Shown here: positions 34,911 through 45,807 of the stretch, piece after piece | Numbering within the stretch: the first letter of the stretch is position 1 | Layout of the letters: each line of letters opens with the position of its first letter | Assembly: GCA_949128115.1 (NCBI GenBank) | Contig: OX421964.1 | Location: 48,648,601 to 48,712,600 of the forward strand | DNA: 64,000 nucleotides | Direction of reading: 5' to 3' | Origin: Anaspis maculata | Taxonomy: Eukaryota; Arthropoda; Insecta; Coleoptera; Scraptiidae | Notes under the pieces: generated by a model | Database searches by the model: none | Told to the model about the DNA's origin: nothing | What the model saw: only the letters and a program-made list of their open reading frames with translations | Made by a program: the position numbers and the translations under genes

Positions 34911-35814
34911 AATTGGCCGTTAATCGTGTAACAATAATCTTCCGTTTCCGATCGACAAGTTCCGGTCGATGATTCCCAGTTTCCACATTGTCAGTATAGC
35001 TTCAAAATGAAAATAATACCCCTCACGTGGTATCAACCCTTACGTAATATACGATCGCGATTAAAAGCACCTATCTACTATACACGCGCCATTCCCACCC
35101 CCTAAATTAACGACAATGAAATACAGTTATCGGGGTAGCGCGCCGCGCGGTCTCTAAAATATGGACGAAATTACGAATTATACGATGTTCTTTATTGAGG
35201 GCGAGCCAGAACCAGGGCGCTTCGTCGAACAAGAGATTATACAGAGTAGACCATTTGGAACTTTTTGCTCTTTTACTCGCCGCTCTTTTCCCCGGTGCCG
35301 CCGGATAAATTAGCCGATGTTTTTTAATTAGGGAAATTACGAAGCAATTTTTATCATTTATTTATAATCTTTTACATCTTTACGACACGGCTTCAAGACA
35401 CCCCAGTCATTGTACCTTACCTCCTCAGGAGCGCACAAGGAGATGATTTGAACTTCTATGGTTGCAGTTCAAAACTCAGGCCTGGCTGTCACCAGATGGA
35501 GGGAGAAAAAGTATACCTACTTCACTATTCTTGTAATATCTACTCCCAAGGTTCATCTATTTGATCCGGTCCGATGCTTCCTCCAAACAAAGAATTTGCG
35601 ATAGAACTTCCACATGACATGAGCTCTGCATATTCATGCTCCATGAATCTACTTCGGATACCTACCAAGACCATTGATGAGAGCCTAGGCAAAGAACACC
35701 GACATAAGCCAAGGAAGATTTGGACAGCTGAACATCTCTGAGTTCGCTAGAGCTGTAGAAACGTGAGATATGTTGAGGGATTCGGCCCGCTACACTCATA
35801 CACCAGCAATAGTA
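34911..35814. other. Unassigned sequence, partly unique-looking
   Basis: No gene is seen. The part at 35040-35390 has GC-rich patches (CGCGCCGCGCGG) next to AT-rich homeodomain-like cores (TTTTTAATTAGGG). It contains no known repeat terminus. The remainder is ordinary. Confidence 0.35.
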
Positions 35815-36775
35815 TAAACAATTTCACGGCTTTCTGCATTAGAGCAAGCTATGGAAAAAATGGGTTGCGCTGGTATGAATGACACGTTGACGACTTGTTG
35901 GCAGCTAGCTGTCTTCACGTGCAATTTTTAATGTGACATTGTCACTGTTTCGAGGCGTCATGTACGCGAAAGTGAAAATTTTCAAGAAAATGCGAGGAAT
36001 TGTTAGTTTTCTTTGAGTGATTTGCAATGTAGTCGATAAGGGATATTGTCTTCACTGGTTGGTGCGGGTCTTTGCCAAGGCTATTAGGTTTTTGCCGGCC
36101 ACTGAGAAACCGGATGAATCACGGACATGCCGAAAGTCCGTGATTCCGTGAAGAAATGGAATGTGGAAAGGAAAAATCCACTGTCCAAGATGACACTTAT
36201 TCTTAAGATGGACAATATGGATAGTAGGACAATAATTTATGGAGTTGAACTGTACGGGGAAGAGACAAATTGGGCGTGAGTAGGTAGGTACATTGTGTTG
36301 TCTGCCAGCATGTGTCTTCATACCTGCTTGCTGTTGCAGTAGGTATGATAGGAAGAGCTAGAGCTAGAGTAGGTACTTAGTACTCACTACTCCAGTGATG
36401 TGGATTAGAAGATGTAGCCTTCTTATTCTTGGGCGGTGGGCTTTTTCATCCGAGTAGTATCGCGCCGATGTCCGAGATCATCCATTAGTAGCCGCCAAAA
36501 ACCTAACAATCTTGACGGAGACCCACCAACCAGTGAAGGCAATATCCCTTATCGTCTACTCTGCAAAGCACTCCAAAGAAACTCACGATTCCTGGCGTAT
36601 GCTCAAAAATTTTCACTTTCGCGTACATGATACCTCGACACGGTGACAAGGTGTCGCATTGAAAATTGCACGTGTAGACAACTGGTTGGCATCCTCTTGT
36701 CATCGTACCATTCGTACCAACACGACACAATTTTTCCATAGCTTGCTCTAATGCAGAAAGCCATGAAATTGATTA
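35815..36775. mobile_element. 961-bp inverted-repeat element (family H), uninterrupted copy 2
   Basis: The ends TAAACAATTTCACGGCTTTC and the inverse of TAATCAATTTCATGGCTTTC are flanked by TAGTA on both sides (35810-35814, 36776-36780), a 5-bp duplication. Arms of about 330 bp pair throughout (GTGAAAATTTTCAAGAAAAT with its mirror, TTGTCTTCACTGGTTGGTG with its mirror). The layout and centre match the copy at 19789-22984. No ORF of transposase type is present, so it is non-autonomous. Confidence 0.88.
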
Positions 36776-36968
36776 TAGTACAGCTACCAACAATTAAAGT
36801 TGTCATCGGAACAACAAAGTACCATCCACTTCACCAAAAGTACCCCGATTTGTTGATGCCAACGCCATTTTCAACTGCAATCAAACATAATATTCACCAT
36901 CACATCGAAGCAGATGACAAACTTGTCCACTGCAAGCCTGGGCGTCTCGCTGTAGAAATATATTATTA
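36776..36968 (+). pseudogene. Ty3/gypsy pol fragment (just before reverse transcriptase)
   Basis: The frame reads PTPFSTAIKHNIHHHIEA, then VHCKPGRLAVEIYY. This is the conserved linker of Ty3/gypsy pol, whose pattern is ...KH.V.HHI.T.GPPV..KPRRLAPE. The GPP triplet and the rest of RT are gone, and a stop follows. Family H copy 2 lies directly upstream and may have inserted into it. Confidence 0.72.
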
Positions 36969-37301
36969 GAAAAATACAGAAAATATATATTATAGGTATA
37001 TTCATTTATTTCATTGAACGTATTTTAGTCTTGGAAATGTCTAAATACACGAAACGTATAAAAAAACAGCAGAAGAATCCATTGAGTCCCTTCAAATTGG
37101 TTGAGAGAAACACCGCATTAAAATTCAAAAACCAGGGGAGTGAAGTACAACATCAGAAATTATTTATACTGAAAGGCAGGGAAAAGGCAGGCAGTCGTTG
37201 TAACATGGATGAATAAAGAGTTGATCCTCTCGGGGCTCTCGTATACATTCGTTAGCTCTTCCCATGTATGCACATAGGTAGATTACCCACACAGTGGACT
37301 A

Positions 37302-37330
37302 CTGTACAGTGTACACTGTACAGTGTACAG
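37302..37330. repeat. Tandem palindromic cluster of GTACAGTGTACA
   Basis: CTGTACAGTGTACACTGTAC followed by AGTGTACAG reads almost the same on both strands and can form alternative hairpins. Confidence 0.85.
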
Positions 37331-37519
37331 GCGGAACTTGTTAACATCACCGATTTAAATTACTTGATGCACTTCTAACGACCGCGCTCAATTGTGATCA
37401 TGTGCAAATTAGCCGGGTAATTTATAGTAGGTAACGCATTTAGAGCGCCGTTGTCGGTCCAAATGTGAAATGCTCATCTCAACGCAAGCCGCCGATACTG
37501 CAGAGAAGCCGACTTACCC

Positions 37520-37538
37520 TCACACACACACACACACA
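37520..37538. repeat. (CA)n microsatellite
   Basis: Nine CA units. Confidence 0.9.
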
Positions 37539-38239
37539 AAATAAATTATTATTATTCCAGCAGCGTCAGTGCACGCGGCGGCGGTCCTAATGAACAATTA
37601 TTATTCCACAATTGGACGTAAAAAAAAGAGAGAGATAGAGGGAGGGGACGCGCTACACTGTTTGGATCCAAATTGGATGAGAATTGATTCAATCCGGAGC
37701 TGCTGGAGAAGGTGTGGATATACCTACCCTTCGTGTTGTATTATAGTATACGACAATGGCGCGGAGTTTATGTCGCACATGAAAAATGAAAGCGGTTATA
37801 AAAACTGCGATAAAGCGCAGATCAATTTCCTAGCAACGGTGACAAGCAAATAATAAGTCCGGTGTAGTAAACCGAACGGATGAGATTTTACTGGTGCTTG
37901 TTTTATCCGATAGATGGATCATTACTGGCGAAATCTATAGAGAGACCTGGATCTGGTTACCCAGAGAGAGACGAAAGCCAAGTCATTGAGCGAGAGGGTA
38001 TAGAGAGAGAGAAAGCTAGAGCACTAGGGTATTTGCACGTCAGGGTGTGGTGCCATTGCTTGTTACTAAACCACCCTGCGTCACAGTCAAAATGCACGAC
38101 ATGAGCTGTCAATATTTTTGTTTAGGTTAAGTCGACTGTTTCATCTTTCAACATAGATTTTTTCACTAAATTTAACAGAAACTCTTAAAAACTGTTCTAG
38201 TCATGTATATTGTGTTCCATACATAGCAGATGCTTTCGA

Positions 38240-38655
38240 TCACCGTATTTCAAGTACTGCTGGCATTTCGTCGAACGTAGGTTTCATCATCCAACTCATT
38301 CCGTCGAACGCAAATTCCGCTGATCGTTGAATGCAGTAACCGTCGACGTTGTGACCCCATCGTGAAGATATATTTGTAACTGCCATACGCGCAGTAGGTA
38401 TACTATGCATTTCAGTGGGTACTGGCCCCAAACAGCTGAAAAACCCAAAAAGTACAATAATAAAAGTTCATCAATTTTGCAAGATTCTATACCTGATGGT
38501 TTCTTCGGCAAGGAAAACATCACATCTTCCCGACTCTTGTACTGCTTCACGGTGCACCTTTTCCGTTTTGGCACTTTTAGCCCGGATTTCGGCGATTTCG
38601 GCAAGCAAAATAATGACAATTCAAATTTGTAAACAAATCGTGGAAATGACAAATG
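38240..38655 (-). CDS. Candidate two-exon coding fragment of unknown function
   Basis: On the minus strand a donor (CAG|GTATAG, intron start 38492) and an acceptor (TTTTTCAG|CT, intron end 38436) bound a 57-bp intron, a size common in insects. Two frames stay open across it. One gives a Lys/Arg-rich exon 1 (RKRCTVKQYKSREDVMFSLP) and ends LRSTE. The other reads AEIAEIRAKSAKTEKVHREA, then GPVPTEMHSIPTARMAV, and ends MPAVLEIR. The second looks more protein-like but has no Met upstream of the intron. I recognise no family. It may be an exon pair of a longer gene, a decayed copy or chance. Confidence 0.28.
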
Positions 38656-39330
38656 TCAATAGCAACCACGCCCACCCCAGCTAACTATGTTTTAAATTTT
38701 GACGAGGCCAGGAAATGCCGAGATACTGACAGAGAATACCGATATATCCCTTTCATAGCTTCGTCTCTCTAGGTACCCTTATTCAGTCTCTCTAGAAATC
38801 TACGTCTTGGTTCTGGTAGACAAAAAATGACGGAAAAGTGCTCTCATGATGTGCATCCTTTCGCATTTTTTCGCTTCAAGCAAAATCTTTTCATAAAAAT
38901 TTCAATCAGGCAAGATCATCTTTCTCGGTACTGCGATCGATGGAACTGGGCCAGAACGATCCAGAATCAAAAATATAAAAAGGAATACTTGATCAACAAA
39001 AGATAATTACATAAAAACATAAAAATATAATATGGACATTTAACAAAATATGATATACAGTTGTATACAGGTGATTCAAAAGTGTCGGACTAAAACAATG
39101 TATAGTACACAGAATCCTTTATGAAGCCCAGAAAAAATATTCAGACAATTCTTGGACTTTTATTTTTGACGTTATGAAGGGTCGAAGGGTAGTCCTTCGA
39201 GCCCTTCTACTCAGTTCCATAATTTCAGAAGAATTTAATAAAAGTACTCCTGTTCTCGTCCATCAGATCGATTAGCTTGAAGGTGGTAGTTTTCTTGGGT
39301 TATTGGACTTGGTTAAAAAAATCCTATTTT
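38656..39330. other. Unassigned sequence with a one-ended element
   Basis: TACAGGTGATTCAAAAGTGT at 39066 resembles the end of the foldback at 41083 (TACAGGGTTATTCAAAAGTC). No second end is nearby. Confidence 0.4.
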
Positions 39331-39890
39331 TTAAAATGCCGACGTTTCGTCTTTTCGTCGTTTTCGTTTTTGAAAACCGCCCGCCAATAATTTCTGTCTT
39401 GTGTATCCTCTTCGCTCAACCCTCACTTCTTTATCGCTTTGCTTATCCCATCTTTCCATGTAGTTCTTAGAAGTCCAACTAACCTCCTTCCTGGTGCTTT
39501 CCAAAGTCATCATTTCCAGTGGCCACCTCCTGTCTTCCATTCTTTTGACATGTCCAAACCATCTCAAACCCTTATGCTATGCTCTACCCTATCGATGATT
39601 GTTCCTTCCTCTACTTCCATTCTTTTTCTTATTTCTTCATTCCTCATGCGTTTTCACCTCGACACCCTTGCACCTCTTCTCAAATAATCCATTTCAACTT
39701 CACTAATTTTTCTGCGGTATTCCGCGTTAACACTGACAGTCCAAATCTCTCCACCATAAAGAAGAACCGATTCTATCAGCATTTTCCCAATATATTCTTT
39801 GGTTTTGATGGTTGGTTTTTTATCCCACCAGATTGAGTTTAAACATATCAAAACTTTTCTGCTCTATTCTAAACGCCTTTCAATTTCATG
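39331..39890 (-). pseudogene. C-terminal part of an RTE-like non-LTR retrotransposon, frameshifted
   Basis: In order on the minus strand come VLLYGGEIWTVS, RRKISEVEMDYLRRGARVSR, then (after a stop) MRNEEIRKRMEVEEGTIIDR, then (after a frameshift) RWFGHVKRMEDRRWP. These are signature blocks of the post-RT region of RTE-type ORFs (LLYGSE-WTL, EM-FLRR, RWFGHV-RM). The RT catalytic box is not included. At least one stop and one frameshift show it is dead. Confidence 0.85.
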
Positions 39891-40469
39891 TGTCTCAAAT
39901 CCATCTTTGTTGATCTCGACCTCCAAATGTTTGAAGTGTTCAACTTGTTAAATTTCGGTATTGTTATACAGGGTGATTGAAAAATGGCGCATTTTCTCCC
40001 GTGTACGTTGTGGGAGACGTTGAGGGAGCACGGGAAAAATAGTAAAAAAAAAGACTCATTTATCCTTCGAGTTATGAAGAGGCAAAGTTGAGAATTCAAC
40101 TTCTTCAGTTTGCATGATTTTAAAGCAAAGCATTGTTACTTGCCAAGGGTCATATGTCGTTAGTACTTCCCGATTGAAAATATCTCTTGCAATTGAGATC
40201 TGAATCGTATTTTCAAATTTCAAAATTCGTCTTTCATCTCAAAAGTGCCGTGAAAATACATTTGGCAAGTATGTTTGGTATGGTCTGGCAGGTTCTACGG
40301 AGTTTCCAGGGTAACAATACAATAATGCTATTGTGATGTACTGTTATGGTTTCAAAAATCGACTTGGCGATACAGAATAATGAAACCAGGGGAACCAAAA
40401 AACAAAAGAGAGTTTGTTGTTATTTTCGGAGGTTCCGGCTGATTCTGCAAAGAAAGATCCAATAACCAT

Positions 40470-40770
40470 CGGTCAAGTAGCGATTCAGTGTTCTTCTGCT
40501 GTTGCTGTTGATGGCAAGCAGTACCACCAGTCATGTGATATGTGATGTGCCTCGAGAACCAAAATCAACGAAAGCGGCGCTGAACGCCACTCCTAGAACG
40601 CTGCCTTTGTTTGACAACGACGGTCAAAAGCGATTCAGTGTTCCTCTACTGTTCCTGTTGATGACAAGCAGTACAACCAGTCATGTGATATGCCTCAAGA
40701 ACCAAAATTGAGGAAGGCGGCGCTGAACGCCACTCCTAGACGCCGCCTTGCCTTTGGTTGACAGCAACTG
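40470..40770. repeat. Tandem duplication of ~150 bp
   Basis: Units starting CGGTCAAGTAGCGATTCAG (40470) and CGGTCAAAAGCGATTCAG (40621) are collinear through CAGTCATGTGATATG, AGAACCAAAAT and GCGGCGCTGAACGCCACTCC. Small indels separate them. Confidence 0.88.
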
Positions 40771-41082
40771 TCAGTAATCGCCAACTTTGTTGAAGTGGCC
40801 ATTTTGATCCTATTTCTCTCGTCTGTCCAGATGCCACAGCGTATATGGTGAGCTTATGGACTGTTTAAAGGTACCAAATCAGTTCACTACCTTACCGTCC
40901 AATCGGCGTCTTCACCAACGTTGTCAGTTGGTCCAGATTATCAAGATCCTGCTAATCATTGCGGTTGTCTCGAAGCTCATGCGTTCAAGACTCGTTGATG
41001 GGCAAACCAAGTGTTGCCTCTTATCTTTTATTTTACTGTTTTAGAATGAGTTACCTATTTGACATTTGACGTGTTGTTGTTA

Positions 41083-41671
41083 TACAGGGTTATTCAAAAG
41101 TCCGGAATAAAATTCATAATTTTTTTCCATATTTATTTCGGAAAAAACGCTCGAACCGGTCGATTTGTAATAACGGTAGGCCGTTTTTTCATGTAACGTG
41201 TCATGTTCTACCGTCAACCCCCTAACCCCAAGCCACCCTCAGTATTTTTTTTTCAAATGGCACCCTATGGCTTATGGGAGCTCGTTGGAAAGCTTGTCAA
41301 AAACTCTATTCAGATCTACCATTGAAAATTAGATCTGAATAGAGATTAGGATGGAGAATTTTGTTCCGGTCTGTTAAGTAAACTGGAGTTCCTCAAAACT
41401 TCATGGTGACTTTATCCGATCTAATTTTCAATGGTAGATCTAAATAGAGTTTTTGACAAGCTTTCCAACAACCCTCACAAGCCATAGGGTGTTATTTGAA
41501 AAAAATACTAAGGGTGGCTTGGGGTTAGGGGGTTGCCGGTGGAACATGACACGTGTCATAAAAAAAACGGCTTACCGTTTTTAGAAATCGACCTGTTCGA
41601 GCGTTTTTTCCGAAATAAATGATATGGAAAAAAATTATGAATTTTATTCCGGACTTTTGAATAGCCCTGTA
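41083..41671. mobile_element. 589-bp foldback element
   Basis: The ends TACAGGGTTATTCAAAAGTC and the inverse of TACAGGGCTATTCAAAAGTC carry arms of about 250 bp (AACCCCCTAACCCCAAGCCA mirrored, AACTCTATT(C/T)AGATCTACCA mirrored) and a ~90-bp spacer. A TA flank duplication is plausible. No ORF is present. Confidence 0.9.
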
Positions 41672-42297
41672 TGTATTATTATTGTCTCTGCGTGAAGTAA
41701 GAGACGTTATAAGGGGGTAGCTATACCGGTTTACTACACCAATTTCCCTTGGGGTAGGACGGCAGTATGTTGTTTTTCGTGTATAGGTACTCTGTTCCAG
41801 TGTCGTCGCTGGAGCTTCGTTGGGCCCTCGAGTTCTCGCAGCGTCATCGAAAAGGTAGGTACCTACGTTATAGTTTGTAAGCCAAATCTCGCGGTATTGC
41901 TCACCCTTTCTATTGGCGTCCTCTGCGCAACGCCCCTTTATTTTTGCTAACACGCCATGTCAAGTTGAACTGTAAATATTCTTGTACCTTTTCTTCCCGA
42001 TCATAAACCTGATTTTTGTAGTTTATTCTGTATTTTTAATTCTCCCAATCCCAACTATCTCCACCTCGGAGTCAATCACTTTCAATTACGATTTCAACCC
42101 GTAATAGTACCTCTTTGATCTGAAGGTGCCAGTTAGGTACCAAAGCGATGCTGCCAGATTGGACAGATTTGTTTTTGGTTAATAACTTGCAAATCGAAGC
42201 CGATTAATTTTTTTTTATTATTTTTCCCATGCTCCGTTAACGTCCACTATAACGTGTCCGAAAGGAAATGCGCCATTTTTGAATAACTAACTCTGTA

Positions 42298-43735
42298 TCG
42301 TCAATCATAATTTTAAATTTTTCATCTGAATTTGTCACCAAATACTGTCTTCTTACTGTCTCAATTTGAAATTTAAAATCTTGAAATATTGTTAGAGGAC
42401 AGTCCAACCTATTTTTCCCTCATAATGAGAAGTAATCCCTAGTTGTTATCAGTAATATCGACTGGGAAAATTAAAAAAAAAACGCTGTTAAATTGGGCAG
42501 TGGAAATTGATCACTTCTTTGTTTGGCATTCTCTCGAAAATAGGTCTGTCGCAATTTCGACGTCATAAATAGAATGTGCTGATGAGGAAATGTGGAAAAA
42601 AATATTGAGGTTAAAAAAAAATGAAACAAACTTCTCGTACTAGCCGCAGACTTTACTTTTTTCAACATTAGAGACCGATAGCGACATAGTGACTGATCCT
42701 GTTAAAGTTCATGATAGAGTCATACGTTTCCCCTTTATTGAGTATAGCGATAATAAAAGTGATTTCGTCGGAGCTCCGGCACTTTCACTTACATAGATTC
42801 CGTGTACCTTGAAGATTAAGTTCACTAGAAATGAATGAATCTCTGCAGACTAAATCAACGAACGAAAGATTGATCAATCAAATTTCTAGTGGTTCGCAAT
42901 CATGCAGCGCACTAGGTACTTGACAAGCTATTGGGACTGCGTAACTTGGGTTGCCGCACAGATAGCAAAGCAGAACCGGGAGAGAACACACAAGAAAAAA
43001 TCAAAAACAAATAATTTAAACCGTATCCGACAGTCACATGCATATATTACGGTTTGTAACATTGGGCTCTGGCCGTCGGTCCATAAATTTCGGACATTCG
43101 TTTAATGCGTTTTCCACCGTGCGACCAGTGGAGCTTTGGTCCGGTGTTGCGTGCTGGGCGCGCGCGTAGGTACGTACGTTATAGAAAAGTTATGTGAAGT
43201 CGATTTCCTGATTGCAGCGCGATGTTGTTTATGGTGCGTATGGATCAAATAACCGCCCCGATCGGACCCGGAGCCCTATTATACTACCAGCGGCCACCAC
43301 CACCAAAACCCGGCGCTACTGTCTGCTCTCTGGGCTGTTCTCTCGCCGGCTGGGGTAATTTGGGAATTTACCGGAGCGTCCAAAAACAATCGAATCCATC
43401 CATACACACGCACACACACACTTTAGCTTGTTAATTGCCGGACCGTATTGCGGCGCACTGGCGGAGGAAATTTACATTTTGGGATTGGAGAGAGAAAAAA
43501 GCGTCCATCGATTGATGGAATCAACACGGCATTTTTCTTGTATCGACACCAATGATAAAGAATCGAGAGTTGGTGGAATCAGCAGAAGACTGATTGTTAC
43601 ATTACCGTACGTAAATAAACACGGATCCAATTAAAAGGGATCGACGATTTGCGCCTGGCACTCATGCAACCAGCAATACATTTTAACCACGGTTTGCAGT
43701 GCAGCATAATATTTGGCTGCTAAAATTTTAACAAC
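42298..43735. other. Unassigned intergenic sequence
   Basis: No gene or repeat is recognised. The part at 43080-43440 is GC-rich and unique-looking, without repeat termini. Confidence 0.35.
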
Positions 43736-43736
43736 T

Positions 43737-43770
<34 letters not shown>

Positions 43771-43771
43771 C
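43736..43771. repeat. (CAA)n microsatellite
   Basis: About twelve CAA units, bounded by ACTA on both sides. Confidence 0.93.
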
Positions 43772-44298
43772 TACAATAAAAAAGTTCGGGTGGTTTTCCA
43801 GGACTTTATTGTTATGAACAATAAAACAATGATGTTGAGTTTCAAATTCACGTGCAACGTATAGGTGAAACCGGTGCGTTCACGACGTTGTGTTTTATGA
43901 TGCTCTTGCAGATGCTTCTCAGTCCACTCGGAGAAGTTCGAATCTTGGTGTTCATGACTGATGGCATACTGCTCGTAACACTTAGGTCATCGACTATACG
44001 GCGGCGGCGATGGACAACTGGACAGTGAGTGGGTATTAAAACCTCAAGCAAAAGAGCCTACATGATAGCCTAGCTCAAGAATGGGCCAGATTTCACAATA
44101 CCGTGCTACATATCCGAAGATAAGCTGGACTCTACTCGTGGGAATGTGATGGTCCTAACACCCTTGGCGCATAAATCTTTGTGGCAGCCCTACAGCTTCG
44201 TCGTTCTGACGTGTTGGCTGGTTTTAGGGGCGATTTATGAAATGTAGCAAGACGATGGTCACGATGAATGGAGGTTTACAGCTTTTAAAATAAAAAAC
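43772..44298. other. Unassigned sequence 3' of the gypsy fragment
   Basis: On the minus strand this follows the gypsy RT fragment and might be decayed pol, but I cannot match any motif with confidence. Confidence 0.3.
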
Positions 44299-44600
44299 TC
44301 AAACCAGATTGAGAGAATTAAATTCTCTTTCTGGAAAAATATTTTCAAATTTTTTTGACACTACTTCTTGTCCAATACCAATCCCGGCCAAAGCCAATCC
44401 GAGACACTGAAACACCTCCTCCAGAACATTAAGATGACGCTGTAAATCTGGGGTGGCAACGGTGATATCATCCAAGTGAATGAAGACGAACGATTCCAAG
44501 TCAGCTCTCAGAACTCCGTTTATCAGTCGCTGCCACGTAGCTGAGGCGTTATGGATTCCGAAGGGCATACGCAAGAACTGGGAGAGCTAGATGTCATAAA
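44299..44600 (-). pseudogene. Ty3/gypsy reverse transcriptase fragment
   Basis: The frame encodes SQFLRMPFGIHNASATWQRL, then DLESFVFIHLDDITVATPD, then HLNVLEEVFQCL. This is the RT palm with the catalytic box, where the usual YLDD has become HLDD. The typical GLTLNxxKC stretch is disrupted (LALAGIGIGQE). Upstream RT and all downstream domains are absent. It is an inactive remnant. Confidence 0.88.
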
Positions 44601-44937
44601 CTGACAGGCGGATTCTCAATGTTACCGTTCACTTGGTCGCAGTGCCGCTAGTGTGGTACAGTGCCGTCCTAAACTGTATTGCCTTATCTACAAATGGCAC
44701 CGAACCAAAATATTAGGCTTCAAAGTTTCTTCCCGCCATGCTGCTTGTATAGATGCAGCCATTGCACAATCGATTTTTTTTTGCCTATAGACTTTAGAAA
44801 TGACCTTTTCCGATCCGATTTTTTCCAAAAACTTAATTTTCGATTTTTTTTGTTTTGTAGATACGGTGTTTTAGTTGAAGTTTAGAACGGCAGGAAAAAA
44901 TTAAAACGTGCACACCGCCCATCATAGCTTAAATGGG

Positions 44938-45807
44938 CAGGGAGCTGGTGCCTCAAAACTTACGTCATGAGGTACATGATTTTAATCCTGTAGGTCTAAT
45001 GTGCGTTGATGAGGTTTTTGAAAATTTCTTTGTCTTACATGTCAGACCGGGGGCTTTAGGCTGGTATAGGCTTGTCAATTTTCGAAAAATGTCAAAAATT
45101 CATGTCATAAGGTACATGAATGAAACCAAGGGGATTTTGTGTGGGAACATCACCTTAATCAAAAATCGGGTCATAAGACAAAATTTTTGGAGGCTCTCGG
45201 TCCATAAGACAAGTTTGAAATTTTCAAACAAGGCCAAAATTCACCTCCTCCTGGAGACTTCTCTTTTTGCATAATTTTAGGAATGAGAAATGATTATCAC
45301 ATGATTTTTTACGCAGGTTTCGAATCTATCCACAAAATTTTTTAACGGTACATCGCTTACAGGGTGCAACATCGAAAAATTTTTCTCAAATCGTACACCC
45401 TGTATTTTAACATGGAAATCGATTCCGTTTTTAATTCTGATTACAAATATATATCACACTTGGTGGGTTGGTCAACAAAACGCCTGTGAAAAAATTGATA
45501 AATTTTGGTCCTTTTTTGAAAATTTCAAACTTGTCTTATAGACCGAAAGCCCCCAAAAATTTTGTCTCACGACCAGATTTTCGATTGAGGGGATGTTCCC
45601 ACACAAAATCCAGTTGGTTTCATTCATGTATCTTATGACGTAAATTTTTGGCCATTTTTTCAAAAATTGACAGGCTCATACCAGCCTAAAGCCCCCGGTC
45701 TGACATGTAAGACAAAGCAATTTTCAACAACATTATCAACGCACATTAGACCTACAGGGTTGAAATCATGTACTTTATGACGTAAGTTTTGAGGCACCAG
45801 CTCCCTG
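44938..45807. mobile_element. 870-bp foldback element
   Basis: Arms of about 320 bp (44938-~45255 and ~45488-45807) start CAGGGAGCTGGTGCCTCAAA. They share GACCGGGGGCTTTAGGCTGG, GTACATGA, CACACAAAAT(C)CC and AGACAAGTTTGAAATTTTCA. In the loop, CAGGGTGCAAC (45357) and CACCCTGTA (45403) form a smaller mirrored pair. No clear flanking duplication was found. Short ORFs on opposite strands with similar peptides come from the symmetry. Confidence 0.88.

Larger units (their letters stand above)
36969..38239. other. Unassigned sequence with simple repeats
   Basis: It contains a tandem palindromic GTACAGTGTACA cluster, a (CA)n tract and GAGA-rich DNA at 37625-37650 and 37960-38010. No gene is recognised. 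Confidence 0.4.
39967..42297. mobile_element. Possible 2.3-kb element with ~30-bp inverted ends
   Basis: The left TACAGGGTGATTGAAAAATG and the inverse of the right end TACAGAGTTAGTTATTCAAA share AAAAATGGCGCATTT after a 4-bp gap. The interior holds a direct duplication and a foldback that would be nested. It could equally be two separate one-ended copies in opposite orientation. Confidence 0.4.

Noticed and set aside
39967..42297. Secure 2.3-kb transposon
   Set aside because: Only ~30 bp of inverted similarity with a gap; two separate one-ended copies explain it equally well, so confidence was kept low.
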